DNA from: Chryseobacterium paludis | Lineage (GTDB): Bacteria; Bacteroidota; Bacteroidia; Flavobacteriales; Weeksellaceae | Assembly: GCF_025403485.1 (NCBI RefSeq) | Contig: NZ_CP099966.1 | Coordinates: 2,790,001-2,854,000, forward strand | Direction of reading: 5' to 3' | Length of the DNA stretch: 64,000 nucleotides | Shown: in pieces, positions 27,549 to 35,914 of the stretch | How the letters are laid out: the number at the start of each line of letters is the position of its first letter | Position numbering within the stretch: position 1 is the first letter of the stretch | Notes under the pieces: model-generated | Database searches by the model: none | The model's input: the letters and a program-made list of their open reading frames with translations, nothing else | What the model was told of the DNA's origin: nothing | Program-made: the position numbers and the translations under genes

Positions 27549-28451
27549 TTAATTCAACGATTTATATTCACTGGGAGACACTCCCACCTTAGCCTTAAAC
27601 AACCTCGTAAAATGTTGTGGATATTTGAATCCCAGATCATAAGAAATCTCACTGATTGACTTGCCGGGATTAAAAATCTCCTCTTTAGCGACATCGATCA
27701 GTTTATTATGAATAAATTCCTGAGCTGAAACACCCAATTCTTTTTTAATTAAATCTCCGAAATAGTTGGCCGAAAGATTAAGTTGTTCTGCAAAATAATT
27801 AACCATTGGAAATCCAATGCTTTTAGGCTTATCAGATTTCAAGTATTCATTCAGGAGATTTTCAAATTTACCAATAACACCTTGGTTAATATGATCTCTA
27901 GTGATAAACTGGCGATCATAAAACCGCATACAATAATTTAAAAATAATTCAACATTATTAACGATTAAAGATTTGCTATGTTTATCGATAGACTGTTCTA
28001 ATTCAAGTTTGATATTTTTAAAACATTCAAGAACAATTTCCCTTTCCTTCTCAGAAAGGTGTAAAGCTTCATGAACATCATATGAAAAGAAAGAATAATC
28101 TTTGATGTTTTTACCCAGATTGGTTCCCTTTATTAAATCGGGATGAAATATCAGAGCATATCCTCCAGGCTGGGTATACGTTCCATCATTATTGATCCCA
28201 TACACTTGTCCGGGGGCTATAAAAACCAATGTCCCCTCCTGATAATCATAATTATTCTTTCCATAATACATATCTCCACACATAACATCTTTTAGAAACA
28301 CAGTATAAAAACCATAACTCCTTCTGTATTGGGAAATAGGATCTGATTTAGAAAAATCTACAATACTTACCAAGGGATGTAAGGTCTCATGATTCATCAT
28401 TTTATTATAATCCGAAACACTGCTAATTATCTGAACCTCTTGATTTTCCAT
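27549..28451 (-). CDS. AraC-family transcriptional regulator
   Basis: The 300-residue protein has a cupin-like sensor domain at about 20-150 (GTLVFIAPGQVYGINNDGTYTQPGGYALIFHPDL) and two helix-turn-helix units at the C-terminus (GKSISEISYDLGFKYPQHFTRLFKAKVGVSPSEYKSL). It probably binds a small ligand and controls the divergent cupin and alcohol dehydrogenase operon, whose start is 131 bases away. Regulation of that operon is inferred from the divergent layout. Confidence 0.9.
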   Translation of the reverse strand: MENQEVQIISSVSDYNKMMNHETLHPLVSIVDFSKSDPISQYRRSYGFYTVFLKDVMCGDMYYGKNNYDYQEGTLVFIAPGQVYGINNDGTYTQPGGYALIFHPDLIKGTNLGKNIKDYSFFSYDVHEALHLSEKEREIVLECFKNIKLELEQSIDKHSKSLIVNNVELFLNYCMRFYDRQFITRDHINQGVIGKFENLLNEYLKSDKPKSIGFPMVNYFAEQLNLSANYFGDLIKKELGVSAQEFIHNKLIDVAKEEIFNPGKSISEISYDLGFKYPQHFTRLFKAKVGVSPSEYKSLN

Positions 28452-28582
28452 AAAATACCCTTTTAATCTTATCCAAAATTACCACTTTCTATTCTACTTT
28501 TTATAAGGTCTGTAAAATTGGTACATGTTTCTGTAATCTGTATAAGTCCCGTTTGATTAAAAGTATCGACTTTTGTATTGTT

Positions 28583-28990
28583 ATGGAAACATCAGAAAAC
28601 AAAAACATTTTTCCCAAAGGAGAAAAAGCACCTTCCGAATATTTTTCGGGAGGAACAGCCTGGATACAAATTCTAAAACCTAATACAGACGAACTAAATT
28701 GCCAGATCGGAAACGTAATCTTCGAAGCTGGCTGTAGAAATAACTGGCATTCTCACGGTGGCGGACAAATTTTAATTGTAACTTCAGGAACCGGTTATTA
28801 TCAGGAAAAAGGAAAGCCTATACAAATTCTAAATCCCGGAGATGTCATGAATATCCTTCCTAACATCATTCACTGGCATGGTGCCAGTCCCAATAGTGAA
28901 TTTACCCACATCGCTGTGAATCCCAATACTCAGAACGGTATTGTGGAATGGATGGAACCGGTAACCGACGAAGAATATAACAATTTATAA
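28583..28990 (+). CDS. Cupin-domain protein
   Basis: The 135-residue single-domain cupin carries metal-ligand motif 1, GCRNNWHSHGGGQILIVTSGTGYYQEKG, and motif 2, GDVMNILPNIIHWHGASP. Relatives include carboxymuconolactone-type and quercetinase-like cupins. I start it at METSENKNIFPKGEK (28583); the upstream ATG at 28553 adds ten residues with no family match. It is 30 bases before the alcohol dehydrogenase gene and probably in the same transcript, under the divergent AraC regulator. Confidence 0.85.
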   Translation: METSENKNIFPKGEKAPSEYFSGGTAWIQILKPNTDELNCQIGNVIFEAGCRNNWHSHGGGQILIVTSGTGYYQEKGKPIQILNPGDVMNILPNIIHWHGASPNSEFTHIAVNPNTQNGIVEWMEPVTDEEYNNL

Positions 28991-29020
28991 ACTAAAACAT
29001 AACTTAAAATTAAAAATCAA

Positions 29021-30073
29021 ATGAACACATTCACTGTAAAAGCTTACGGAGCAGAGTCTACTACGGCAGATCTGAAAGAAATGAATATCGAAAGAAGAGA
29101 AATAACTCCTAATGATGTAGAAATCGAAATTCTATATTGTGGGGTTTGTCACTCTGATCTTCATACTGCAAGAAACGATTGGGGCGGAACTATTTACCCG
29201 GCTGTTCCGGGACACGAAATTGTCGGAAGAATCACAAAAACAGGAAGTAATGTTTCTAAATTTAAAGTTGGAGACCTAGCAGCAGTTGGCTGTTTAGTTG
29301 ATTCTTGTGGAACATGTGACAGCTGTAAACAAGATTTGGAACAATATTGCCTAAACGGATTTACCGGAACCTACAATGGAAAAGATGTACATTTAGGAGG
29401 GCATACTTTTGGTGGTTATTCTCAAAAAGTAGTGGTAGATGATCACTTCGTATTAAAAGTACCTGAAAATTTAGATCTGGCCGCTGTAGCTCCTCTTCTT
29501 TGTGCTGGAATTACAACTTGGTCTCCATTGAGACACTGGAACGTAGGACCTAACTCAAAAGTGGCTGTTGTAGGATTGGGAGGATTAGGACACATGGCTA
29601 TTAAATTAGCCAAAGGACTGGGAGCTGAAGTAACTCTATTTTCAAGAACTCCTGGAAAATCTGAAGATGCAAAACAATTAGGAGCAGATCACGTAGTGAT
29701 TTCTACAGAACAGTCTGAAATGGATTCTGTAAAAGGAAAATTTGATGTGATCATCGATACTGTTCCTTACGTTCACGATGTGAATCCTTATGTAGCCACT
29801 CTAAATATCAGTGGAACATTAGTTGTTGTTGGCTATTTAGGTGGATTGGAACCCATCTTAAATACAGTTCCAATGATCATGGGAAGAAAATCGGTAGCAG
29901 GTTCTGTCATCGGTGGAATTGCTGAAACTCAGGAAATGCTTGATTTCTGTGGTAAACACAATATTGTCTCTGAAATCGAAATAATCAAAATGAACGAAAT
30001 CAACGAAGCTTATGAAAGAATGTTGAAAAGCGATGTTAAATATCGTTTTGTCATTGATATGCAATCTTTGTAA
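29021..30073 (+). CDS. Zinc-dependent NAD(P) alcohol dehydrogenase (CAD/YahK-like)
   Basis: The 350-residue enzyme has catalytic zinc ligands in YCGVCHSDLHTARNDWG and VPGHEIVG, a structural zinc site in DSCGTCDSCKQDLEQYC, and the Rossmann motif VAVVGLGGLGHMAIKLAKGLGAEVT. This set fits cinnamyl alcohol dehydrogenase-type broad aldehyde reductases such as YahK. It likely reduces aldehydes in detoxification. It follows a cupin gene and ends at a strong terminator. Confidence 0.93.
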   Translation: MNTFTVKAYGAESTTADLKEMNIERREITPNDVEIEILYCGVCHSDLHTARNDWGGTIYPAVPGHEIVGRITKTGSNVSKFKVGDLAAVGCLVDSCGTCDSCKQDLEQYCLNGFTGTYNGKDVHLGGHTFGGYSQKVVVDDHFVLKVPENLDLAAVAPLLCAGITTWSPLRHWNVGPNSKVAVVGLGGLGHMAIKLAKGLGAEVTLFSRTPGKSEDAKQLGADHVVISTEQSEMDSVKGKFDVIIDTVPYVHDVNPYVATLNISGTLVVVGYLGGLEPILNTVPMIMGRKSVAGSVIGGIAETQEMLDFCGKHNIVSEIEIIKMNEINEAYERMLKSDVKYRFVIDMQSL

Positions 30074-30095
30074 TTCTTCGGATATTTTTTAATAG

Positions 30096-30121
30096 AAAGG
30101 CCCCTCAATTGAGGGGCTTTT
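30096..30121 (+). terminator. Rho-independent terminator
   Basis: The stem is GCCCCTCAATTGAGGGGC extended by A-T pairs and followed by six T. It ends the cupin / alcohol dehydrogenase transcript. Confidence 0.9.
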
Positions 30122-30155
30122 TTGCTATACTTTTAATTTTCTCTTAACGTTTTAA

Positions 30156-30530
30156 TTACACTGGTTTCCAATTGTGCTCTCCTTTCATATCCTGAAAAGC
30201 CCAATCTGCCATCGCATCGATCACAGGAGCCAGTTTATTGCCTGCTTCACTTAGCTCATACGTTACATGAGGTGGAACAACAGGCTTCGCCGTTCTAATG
30301 ATTAAACCATCAGCTTCCAATTGTTTTAAATGCTGGATCAACATTTTTTCTGTTACTTCGGGAATGGCTCTTTTTAGCTCACTGTATCTTTTTCCTCCTG
30401 TTGACAACTGAAATAGAATAATAGGTTTCCAAAAACCACCAATCTTTTCCATAACGTACATTACGGGACATTGATCCAGTATATTTCGTCTGTTTTCCTG
30501 GATGGTTGAACTTTCTTTAATTTCTGCCAT
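30156..30530 (-). CDS. HxlR-family transcriptional regulator
   Basis: The 124-residue winged-helix protein has the family core CPVMYVMEKIGGFWKPIILFQL, then GGKRYSELKRAIPEVTEKMLIQHLKQLEADGLI. The single Cys in the DQCPV segment is the residue that senses aldehydes or oxidants in many HxlR proteins. It is divergent from an NmrA-like gene, and both promoters overlap a repeated GTAAGTAC site, so it most likely represses both. Confidence 0.93.
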   Translation of the reverse strand: MAEIKESSTIQENRRNILDQCPVMYVMEKIGGFWKPIILFQLSTGGKRYSELKRAIPEVTEKMLIQHLKQLEADGLIIRTAKPVVPPHVTYELSEAGNKLAPVIDAMADWAFQDMKGEHNWKPV

Positions 30531-30545
30531 GATACATACTTTAGG

Positions 30546-30584
30546 GTAAGTACTTGTATAAAAGTAAGTACAAATATAACTTTG
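30546..30584. promoter_or_regulatory. Overlapping divergent promoters with probable HxlR operator
   Basis: GTAAGTAC occurs twice as a direct repeat (30546-30553 and 30564-30571, 18 bases apart). TTGTA and TACAA form an inverted pair between them. On the plus strand, CTTG at 30553-30556 is followed after 20 bases by TAACTTTG (30577-30584). On the minus strand, TATATTTG lies at 30571-30578. A protein bound at the repeats would cover the -33 of one promoter and the -7 of the other. Confidence 0.6.
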
Positions 30585-30611
30585 TTCTCAGAAATAAAAA
30601 AATATTTACAT

Positions 30612-30680
30612 ATGAAATCGCAATCACTTGATCAATTCATAAAGACTAATCAATATTCAACGATTACATATGACCATTAA
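30612..30680 (+). other. Possible 22-codon leader ORF
   Basis: It encodes MKSQSLDQFIKTNQYSTITYDH in the leader of the NmrA-like gene. Its start context TTTACATATGAAA is repeated exactly at the start of the main gene (30694-30706), and TTACATATGA occurs a third time at 30664. It may be a duplication remnant or a leader peptide. Confidence 0.25.
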
Positions 30681-30700
30681 AAACAATAAAAATTTTACAT

Positions 30701-31585
30701 ATGAAAATTATAATCACAGGTTCATTAGGAAATGTAGCCAAACCATTAGCTCAACAATTAATTACAGAAGGACATGATATTACTGTCATCAGCAGTAATG
30801 AATCTAAAAAAAATGAAATTGAATCATTAGGTGCAAAAGCAGCTATCGGCTCTATTACAGACTTAGATTTCTTAAATAAAACATTTGAAGGTGCAGATGC
30901 CGTTTTTGCCATGACCCCTCCAAATATGGGTGGTGTAAATATTGTTGAAGAAACTGCAAATGCAGGAAAGAATTATGCAGAAGCAATCAGAAAAGCAAAC
31001 GTGAAGAGACTTGTCATGTTAAGTAGTGTAGGTGCAGCTTCTCCAATAGAAACTGGTCCTATTAAAGGTCTTCACCGTATCGAAAAATCATACAATGACT
31101 TAGAAAATACAGCTATCACTTTCTTACGTGCCGGATATTTTTACATTAATTTTTTCAATGATATTCCATTGGTTAAAAATGCAGGAATCATAGGTGGCAA
31201 TTATCCGGAAAACGCAAGCATTCCGTTGGTACATCCAACAGATATTGCTAAAGCAGCGGCAGAAGAACTGGTTAAAAGTCCTGAGGGTAAAAATATAAGA
31301 TATGTCGTAAGCGATGTGCGCACTCCATCAGATTTTGCTGCCGTTCTGGGTTCATCGATTGGAAAACCTGAATTGCCTTGGGTAGAATTTACAGATGAAG
31401 AATATTTGAACGGAGCACTTCAGGGAGGCCTTCCCCAGGAAATGGCTGAATTATATACCGAAATGGGGAAAGGAATGAGGACGGGAGTGGTACAGGCCGA
31501 TTTTATTGAGCGTGGCTCACCTGTTTCAGAAGGAGTTAAATTAGAAGAGTTTGCGAAGGAATTTGCAGTTCAATTTAATTCCTAG
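30701..31585 (+). CDS. NmrA/SDR-like NAD(P)-binding protein
   Basis: The 294-residue protein has the Rossmann start IIITGSLGNVAKPLAQQLI, later VKRLVMLSSVGAASPIE and a conserved HPTDIAKAAAEEL. It fits the atypical SDR5 group (NmrA, QorB-like quinone reductases), which bind NAD(P)H and often respond to electrophiles. The divergent HxlR gene is the probable regulator. The start at 30701 fits the Rossmann distance. It is followed by a strong terminator. Confidence 0.88.
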   Translation: MKIIITGSLGNVAKPLAQQLITEGHDITVISSNESKKNEIESLGAKAAIGSITDLDFLNKTFEGADAVFAMTPPNMGGVNIVEETANAGKNYAEAIRKANVKRLVMLSSVGAASPIETGPIKGLHRIEKSYNDLENTAITFLRAGYFYINFFNDIPLVKNAGIIGGNYPENASIPLVHPTDIAKAAAEELVKSPEGKNIRYVVSDVRTPSDFAAVLGSSIGKPELPWVEFTDEEYLNGALQGGLPQEMAELYTEMGKGMRTGVVQADFIERGSPVSEGVKLEEFAKEFAVQFNS

Positions 31586-31603
31586 ATTTTTTATCAATAA
31601 AAC

Positions 31604-31634
31604 AGTTTCGGCGGACCTTTGGTCCGCCGAAACT
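31604..31634. terminator. Strong terminator between convergent genes
   Basis: A 14-base perfect stem (AGTTTCGGCGGACC / GGTCCGCCGAAACT) closes on TTT and is followed by T-rich sequence. It sits between the NmrA-like gene and the convergent phosphodiesterase gene. Confidence 0.9.
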
Positions 31635-31656
31635 TTATTTTAATCGGATCTTAATC

Positions 31657-32937
31657 TTATTTATCTTTTAAAGTTCCCTTTAAAACTTTCAATTTACCAT
31701 CAATTGGCTGGTCATTTTTCAATCCCAAGATTTCAGTCACTAAAGGATAGACATTCACATTGGTAAATTCATCAATAACCAGATTATTTTTGAACTGTGG
31801 ACCCCAGGCAAAGAATGTTGCTTTCATCTCAGGAACAAGCCTTGGGTTATATCCATGCTTTCCAACCGATGTTGTCTTTCCTTTTTCTAAGAATATCTTT
31901 GGAGCCTTTGGTATCAGAAGGATCTGTCCTATTCTGTGATATTGATCATCTTTAGCTCCAAAATGCATGTATTTAGGAAGCCTTTTATCTAAGTAAACTT
32001 CGTAATCGTCAGTTTTCTTTGCTTTAAGTTCGTTATAAACTGTTTTAGTTTCTGCGGGATTTTTTACCACAACCCTTAATAAAGTCTGAGAATTAAAGAA
32101 ATCGAATCTTTCTTTATTAAAAAGCATCTCAGGGATTTCTAAAGGAGTCCCTCCATCTACTTTTATCATTCCATGATCAGAAACAAAAATGAAATTTACA
32201 TTTTTTAATCCCAGATTATTTACTTTCTGAACCAGTTCTCCGATTGCATTATCCACCAGATGAACGGCTACTTCCGTTTCCTTAGCATCAGGTCCAAAAT
32301 GATGTCCGCTTCCATCTACTTCCGGAAAATATAATGTAATAAAATGCGGCCTTTTATCCATTGGCAATTTTAACCAGTTAACCACTTTATCCACTTTCTC
32401 AGAAGGAGTGAACTTTTCATGATAAGGATAATAATAGGTTGGTCTTTTCCCTCCTGCATCACTCGCAGAACCTACCCACATCATTGTGGCAGAGATCATC
32501 CCTTGTTTTTCAGCCAGCCCCCAAAGTGGAGTTCCACCATACCAACTTCCATCTTCAGCATTCTTTTTATCACTCATCGCATAAAACTCTTTCCTTTTAT
32601 AATCGTAGAAAAAGTTATCAATTAATCCATGATGTGCAGGATACAATCCCGTGATTAAACTCCAGTGATTAGGAAATGTAATACTTGGATAACTTGGAAT
32701 CATTGCCTTTGCCTGAACCCCATTATTAGATAATTTTAAAAGATTTTCAGCATTGTATTTTTTAGCATAATCATATCTAAACCCATCCGTTGAGATCATA
32801 ATAACATATGGCTTCGTTTGAGCATCTACACTATTATATCGATTAGGGATCACGACCTGTGTCGTATCAACTGGTGCTTTCTGAGCAAATCCCATTACCG
32901 AAATAAACAGGAGTAAAATTTGTATTCCTCGCTTCAT
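31657..32937 (-). CDS. Secreted nucleotide pyrophosphatase/phosphodiesterase (alkaline phosphatase superfamily)
   Basis: The 426-residue enzyme has a signal peptide (cleavage near GFAQK). Metal site one includes D51 in MISTDGFRYDY, and the nucleophile is T87 in YPSITFPNHWSLITGLYPAHHG, the signature of the NPP family. The remaining zinc ligands lie in EVDGSGHHFGP and IFVSDHGM, with a late His in GKHGYNP. It should split phosphodiester or pyrophosphate bonds in the periplasm. It is a single gene with a likely promoter box at 32952-32959. Confidence 0.92.
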   Translation of the reverse strand: MKRGIQILLLFISVMGFAQKAPVDTTQVVIPNRYNSVDAQTKPYVIMISTDGFRYDYAKKYNAENLLKLSNNGVQAKAMIPSYPSITFPNHWSLITGLYPAHHGLIDNFFYDYKRKEFYAMSDKKNAEDGSWYGGTPLWGLAEKQGMISATMMWVGSASDAGGKRPTYYYPYHEKFTPSEKVDKVVNWLKLPMDKRPHFITLYFPEVDGSGHHFGPDAKETEVAVHLVDNAIGELVQKVNNLGLKNVNFIFVSDHGMIKVDGGTPLEIPEMLFNKERFDFFNSQTLLRVVVKNPAETKTVYNELKAKKTDDYEVYLDKRLPKYMHFGAKDDQYHRIGQILLIPKAPKIFLEKGKTTSVGKHGYNPRLVPEMKATFFAWGPQFKNNLVIDEFTNVNVYPLVTEILGLKNDQPIDGKLKVLKGTLKDK

Positions 32938-32951
32938 TATAAAATTTTTGG

Positions 32952-32959
32952 CAAAGTTA
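32952..32959 (-). promoter_or_regulatory. -7 box TAACTTTG, phosphodiesterase gene
   Basis: It matches TAnnTTTG on the minus strand, 15 bases before the start codon. The -33 box is only TTTT. Confidence 0.45.
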
Positions 32960-33169
32960 CATCCTATGTTTTTCTCTGAAAAGTTTAATAGATTAAAAGT
33001 ATATTAAAGAAATTGGAAACTGATGAAAATTAATTATCCTATCCGTTAATTCGAATAATCCACAAGCTAAGATCGACAATAGATTAAAAGAATTAATAAT
33101 AAGATAACTGCTGATAATTACCATGGAAATAGACTTAAATTTGTACAGAAAGGCTTTAACTTAATTAAT

Positions 33170-33628
33170 ATGAAATATTTAAGATTTTTTATAGTGTTTA
33201 TCGTTTTTGCAACAATAGTAATATTTTTAAAAAAAACAGGTGCAAAAGAAGATATTAGATTAAATAATGTTTTAAATAATAATGTAGAATTGAATGGTTA
33301 TGTTACAAATATTAAACAGTCACGTAATCATGCCTTTGGTATTATTCAATTAAGATTGACACATAGCAGTGTAAAAGAGTTTAATAAGTCACTTAACGAC
33401 ACAGTAAAAAATGGAATTTATCCCTATAGAATTGAAGGATCTCTCGCTGAACTATATACAATAATACCCGGTGGAATAAATGAGGGTGATAGTGTTAGAT
33501 TAAAATCGTGTGAGAAAAATAGTCATTATTATAATGTACAGACAAAACAAAGTTCCGAAGGATATATATGGGTAGTTGCCAATTCCACTGATATAGATTT
33601 TGTAAAAGAAAATACAATGTTTAAATAA
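33170..33628 (+). CDS. Hypothetical membrane-anchored protein
   Basis: The 152-residue protein has one N-terminal hydrophobic segment (YLRFFIVFIVFATIVIFL) and a soluble outer domain of about 125 residues with strand-like segments (VELNGYVTNIKQS, AFGIIQLRLTHS, GDSVRLKSCEKN). I do not recognise the family. It is followed by a hairpin that also appears inverted in front of the next small gene. It may be an orphan immunity-type protein, but this is a guess from size and context. Confidence 0.6.
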   Translation: MKYLRFFIVFIVFATIVIFLKKTGAKEDIRLNNVLNNNVELNGYVTNIKQSRNHAFGIIQLRLTHSSVKEFNKSLNDTVKNGIYPYRIEGSLAELYTIIPGGINEGDSVRLKSCEKNSHYYNVQTKQSSEGYIWVVANSTDIDFVKENTMFK

Positions 33629-33635
33629 AAAAATC

Positions 33636-33667
33636 CTCCGCTGCCGCACGAATCCTTTCGTGTGGCA
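33636..33667 (+). repeat. Hairpin element GCTGCCGCACGAATC, copy 1 / terminator
   Basis: The stem TGCCGCACGAA / TTCGTGTGGCA has a 4-base loop and is followed by TTTTT, so it works as a terminator. Nearly the same sequence lies in inverse orientation at 33795-33820. Confidence 0.7.
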
Positions 33668-33794
33668 TTTTTATTATAATTACTTTCGACAAACTGCCTC
33701 ATTTTATATCTTTACATAAAACATGTAGAAATCTGGTTAAAAATAGGTTTTGAATGAGATCTTATTTTTTTAAGATGCAGGAATATAATTTTAT

Positions 33795-33820
33795 CCACAC
33801 GAAAAGATTCGTGCGGTAGC
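33795..33820 (-). repeat. Hairpin element, inverted copy 2
   Basis: CCACACGAAAAGATTCGTGC followed by GGTAGC is the reverse complement of copy 1 with few changes. It ends 17 bases before the next ATG, so it lies in the 5' leader of that gene. Confidence 0.6.
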
Positions 33821-33837
33821 GTGCAAGTAATAATATT

Positions 33838-34149
33838 ATGAAAAAGAGAAACATAATAATCCTATTTTTAACCAGTATTGTATTTTTTGCTGGTTATTTA
33901 TTTTACAGAAACTCTTATACTACATTTCAACCTACCAGGTTTGATGGTAATAATTATGAAAGTTATATTCCTGAAAATAATTCAGAATTTCATAGAAGAT
34001 TAAAGAAAGTTTTAAGCTACTATGGTGAAGATTTTAAAACTACTGAAGATGGAAATATTCTCATAAAACAGGAGCTCCAATCAGATAGTGAAACTATATA
34101 TAATTACACAAATAAAGCACTGGATTATAACTGGCAGAAATCTAAATAA
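33838..34149 (+). CDS. Hypothetical membrane-anchored protein
   Basis: The 103-residue protein has an N-terminal hydrophobic segment (NIIILFLTSIVFFAGYLFY) and about 75 soluble residues (NSEFHRRLKKVLSYYGEDFKTTEDGNILIKQEL...). I do not recognise the family. It sits between an inverted hairpin element and an XRE regulator. Another small membrane protein precedes the hairpin, so the segment looks like a mosaic of small accessory genes. Confidence 0.55.
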   Translation: MKKRNIIILFLTSIVFFAGYLFYRNSYTTFQPTRFDGNNYESYIPENNSEFHRRLKKVLSYYGEDFKTTEDGNILIKQELQSDSETIYNYTNKALDYNWQKSK

Positions 34150-34291
34150 GAAAAGAATCAATCATGTTTATGAGTGGCTTTTTTGTAATAAAATAGTAAA
34201 CGACAATTTTGTTTACTTCAGAGCACATCAAGGAGAGCAATTTTCTCAAAGGATAAGTATCAACAAGAATATTAAAAACAACAATTTTCTT

Positions 34292-34305
34292 TATATTTGT
34301 ACAAA
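34292..34305 (+). promoter_or_regulatory. -7 box TATATTTG with overlapping palindrome, XRE gene
   Basis: TATATTTG (34292-34299) matches TAnnTTTG. The palindrome TTTGTACAAA (34296-34305) overlaps it and could be an autoregulatory site for the HTH protein encoded just downstream. Confidence 0.4.
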
Positions 34306-34322
34306 GCACATAAACAACAACT

Positions 34323-34688
34323 ATGGAAAAGCTAAGAATTTTAAGAAAGCAAAGAGGGTATACTCAAGAATACATGTCTAAAATCCTGGCCACAGATGTT
34401 TCCAATTATTGCAGAAAGGAAAGTGGAGATGTGAGAATATTTGATGATGAATGGGAAAAGCTGGCTAAAGCTTTAGAGGTTCCGGTTGAAGATATAAAAG
34501 AAGAAAAGCCTTCAAGTATCATCCAGAATAATGACAATCTTACATTTAATGATAGCTCGGGTAACTATAATTATTATTGTAGTATTCCCAATCATGTTTT
34601 AGATCATTTAAATGACTATATTAACTTACTTAAAGAGCAAAATGAGTCTCAGAAGAAAGACTTGGAAAAGTTTAAATCTGGAAAATAA
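34323..34688 (+). CDS. XRE-family helix-turn-helix regulator
   Basis: The 121-residue protein has an XRE domain at about 1-62 (LRILRKQRGYTQEYMSKILATDVSNYCRKESGDVRI ... WEKLAKALEVPVEDI), then a linker and a C-terminal coiled-coil segment (LDHLNDYINLLKEQNESQKKDLEKF) that probably dimerizes. Similar proteins are frequent accessory regulators in Flavobacteriia. Targets are unknown; autoregulation is suggested by a palindrome over its promoter box. Confidence 0.85.
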   Translation: MEKLRILRKQRGYTQEYMSKILATDVSNYCRKESGDVRIFDDEWEKLAKALEVPVEDIKEEKPSSIIQNNDNLTFNDSSGNYNYYCSIPNHVLDHLNDYINLLKEQNESQKKDLEKFKSGK

Positions 34689-34720
34689 TCAATGATCATT
34701 TCTACTAAAAATATAAATGA

Positions 34721-34752
34721 AAGAATGCTGTTTCTATAGAAGCAGCATTCTT
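34721..34752. terminator. Terminator between convergent XRE and acetyltransferase genes
   Basis: AAGAATGCTGTTTCT pairs with AGAAGCAGCATTCTT with one wobble pair, followed by a T run. Confidence 0.85.
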
Positions 34753-34754
34753 TT

Positions 34755-35609
34755 TTATGATTCAATATTAATATTATTCGCCATCTCAAACTGAGACACC
34801 CAATTTTCAAGACCTATTTTCCTCAGAAACTGAGACGTATTTTCTGAGGAATCATCTACATTATTCATAACGACTACCGATCCCGCACTCATCTCTCCTA
34901 TCACCTTAAAAAGTTTCGCCCCAATCCCCATTCTCCTATTTTCTTTATTAACAGCCACCTGATATACTTTTCCTATCGCTGGATTAAATATAGCATAACC
35001 TACAAGCTCAGTCATTTCGTATGCTCCCAAAATAACCAAGTCATTTCGCATCTGGTCAAGGACAATTACCGAACTCTGCCATGAGGGTTCAATATCCCAG
35101 AAAGACTTGAACGTTTTCCATTGGAAGTGATCCAGCTGTTGCACATTGATCTCAGAAGATGTTTCTTTAGTTTCAATATTTCCTTTAAAACAAAGCAGTT
35201 TTCGAGAAATCTTAAATCCTAGATTGGTATATGCTCTGATCGCAGGTTCATTTCCTTCAATAACTTCAAGTGCCAATATATCTGTTTTTCTGTCTCGTAG
35301 CATTGGGATAATATAATCATACATTTTTCTCACCAATCCCTGTCCACGGTATTCAGGAGTAACCCCAGTTCCGGCATTATACACAATTCGTTTTCTATCT
35401 TCTACTTTTTCAGCATGCAGAATAAAACCAACAATCTGATTGGATTGAAATGCTCCAACTGAAAGATTCATATCTATTTTTTCTGCATTAATTTTTGATG
35501 TGAGCTGCTCCAAAGTCAAATGAAAAGGAACCAAATAATCAGAAAAAGAAAGATTAAATACTGATAAAAGGCCTGTTATATTGAGGTCGGCTAAATTTCT
35601 GAATTCCAT
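34755..35609 (-). CDS. Tandem GNAT acetyltransferase
   Basis: The 284-residue protein has two GNAT folds. The first has VTPEYRGQGLVRKMYDYIIPML with ALEVIEGNEPAIRAYTNLGFK. The second, at about 170-280, has VAVNKENRRMGIGAKLFKVIGE. Both acetyl-CoA loops look intact. It has no signal peptide. The substrate is unknown. Confidence 0.87.
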   Translation of the reverse strand: MEFRNLADLNITGLLSVFNLSFSDYLVPFHLTLEQLTSKINAEKIDMNLSVGAFQSNQIVGFILHAEKVEDRKRIVYNAGTGVTPEYRGQGLVRKMYDYIIPMLRDRKTDILALEVIEGNEPAIRAYTNLGFKISRKLLCFKGNIETKETSSEINVQQLDHFQWKTFKSFWDIEPSWQSSVIVLDQMRNDLVILGAYEMTELVGYAIFNPAIGKVYQVAVNKENRRMGIGAKLFKVIGEMSAGSVVVMNNVDDSSENTSQFLRKIGLENWVSQFEMANNINIES

Positions 35610-35914
35610 TGATATTATTTTGTACGTTTTAAAATTACTGAATTAACCTGAATTTGGATTGAAGATGGTCGTGTTATGATACATGATTTTACGCAGGTCT
35701 TTGTAAAATCATCTCAAGTGAATTACAGGAGATCTCGATACATTTTCCTCCATTTCATTTCGAAAAACACTCGATCTGACGATAGATATTTTCACGCCGA
35801 AGATCATTCAAAAAATTATATTTTCTGCCCAATATAATATAAGCTCAGGTTTTCACAAAAATAAAAATACCTCTATTTCTAGAGGTATTATAAATTAAAG
35901 AATTATTTTTTTTC
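35610..35914. other. Gene-free stretch with inverted repeats
   Basis: There is no gene. At 35682-35711 the arms ATGATTTTAC / GTAAAATCAT form a 10-base stem around a 10-base loop. At about 35740-35780 a TCTCGATACA ... ACTCGATCTGA segment resembles scattered intergenic repeats of this group. The terminator of the next operon lies at 35866-35889. Confidence 0.45.
35866..35889 (-). terminator. Terminator of the redox operon
   Basis: The stem AATACCTCT / AGAGGTATT has a 6-base loop. On the minus strand it is followed by a T tract, 26 bases after the last gene. Confidence 0.85.
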
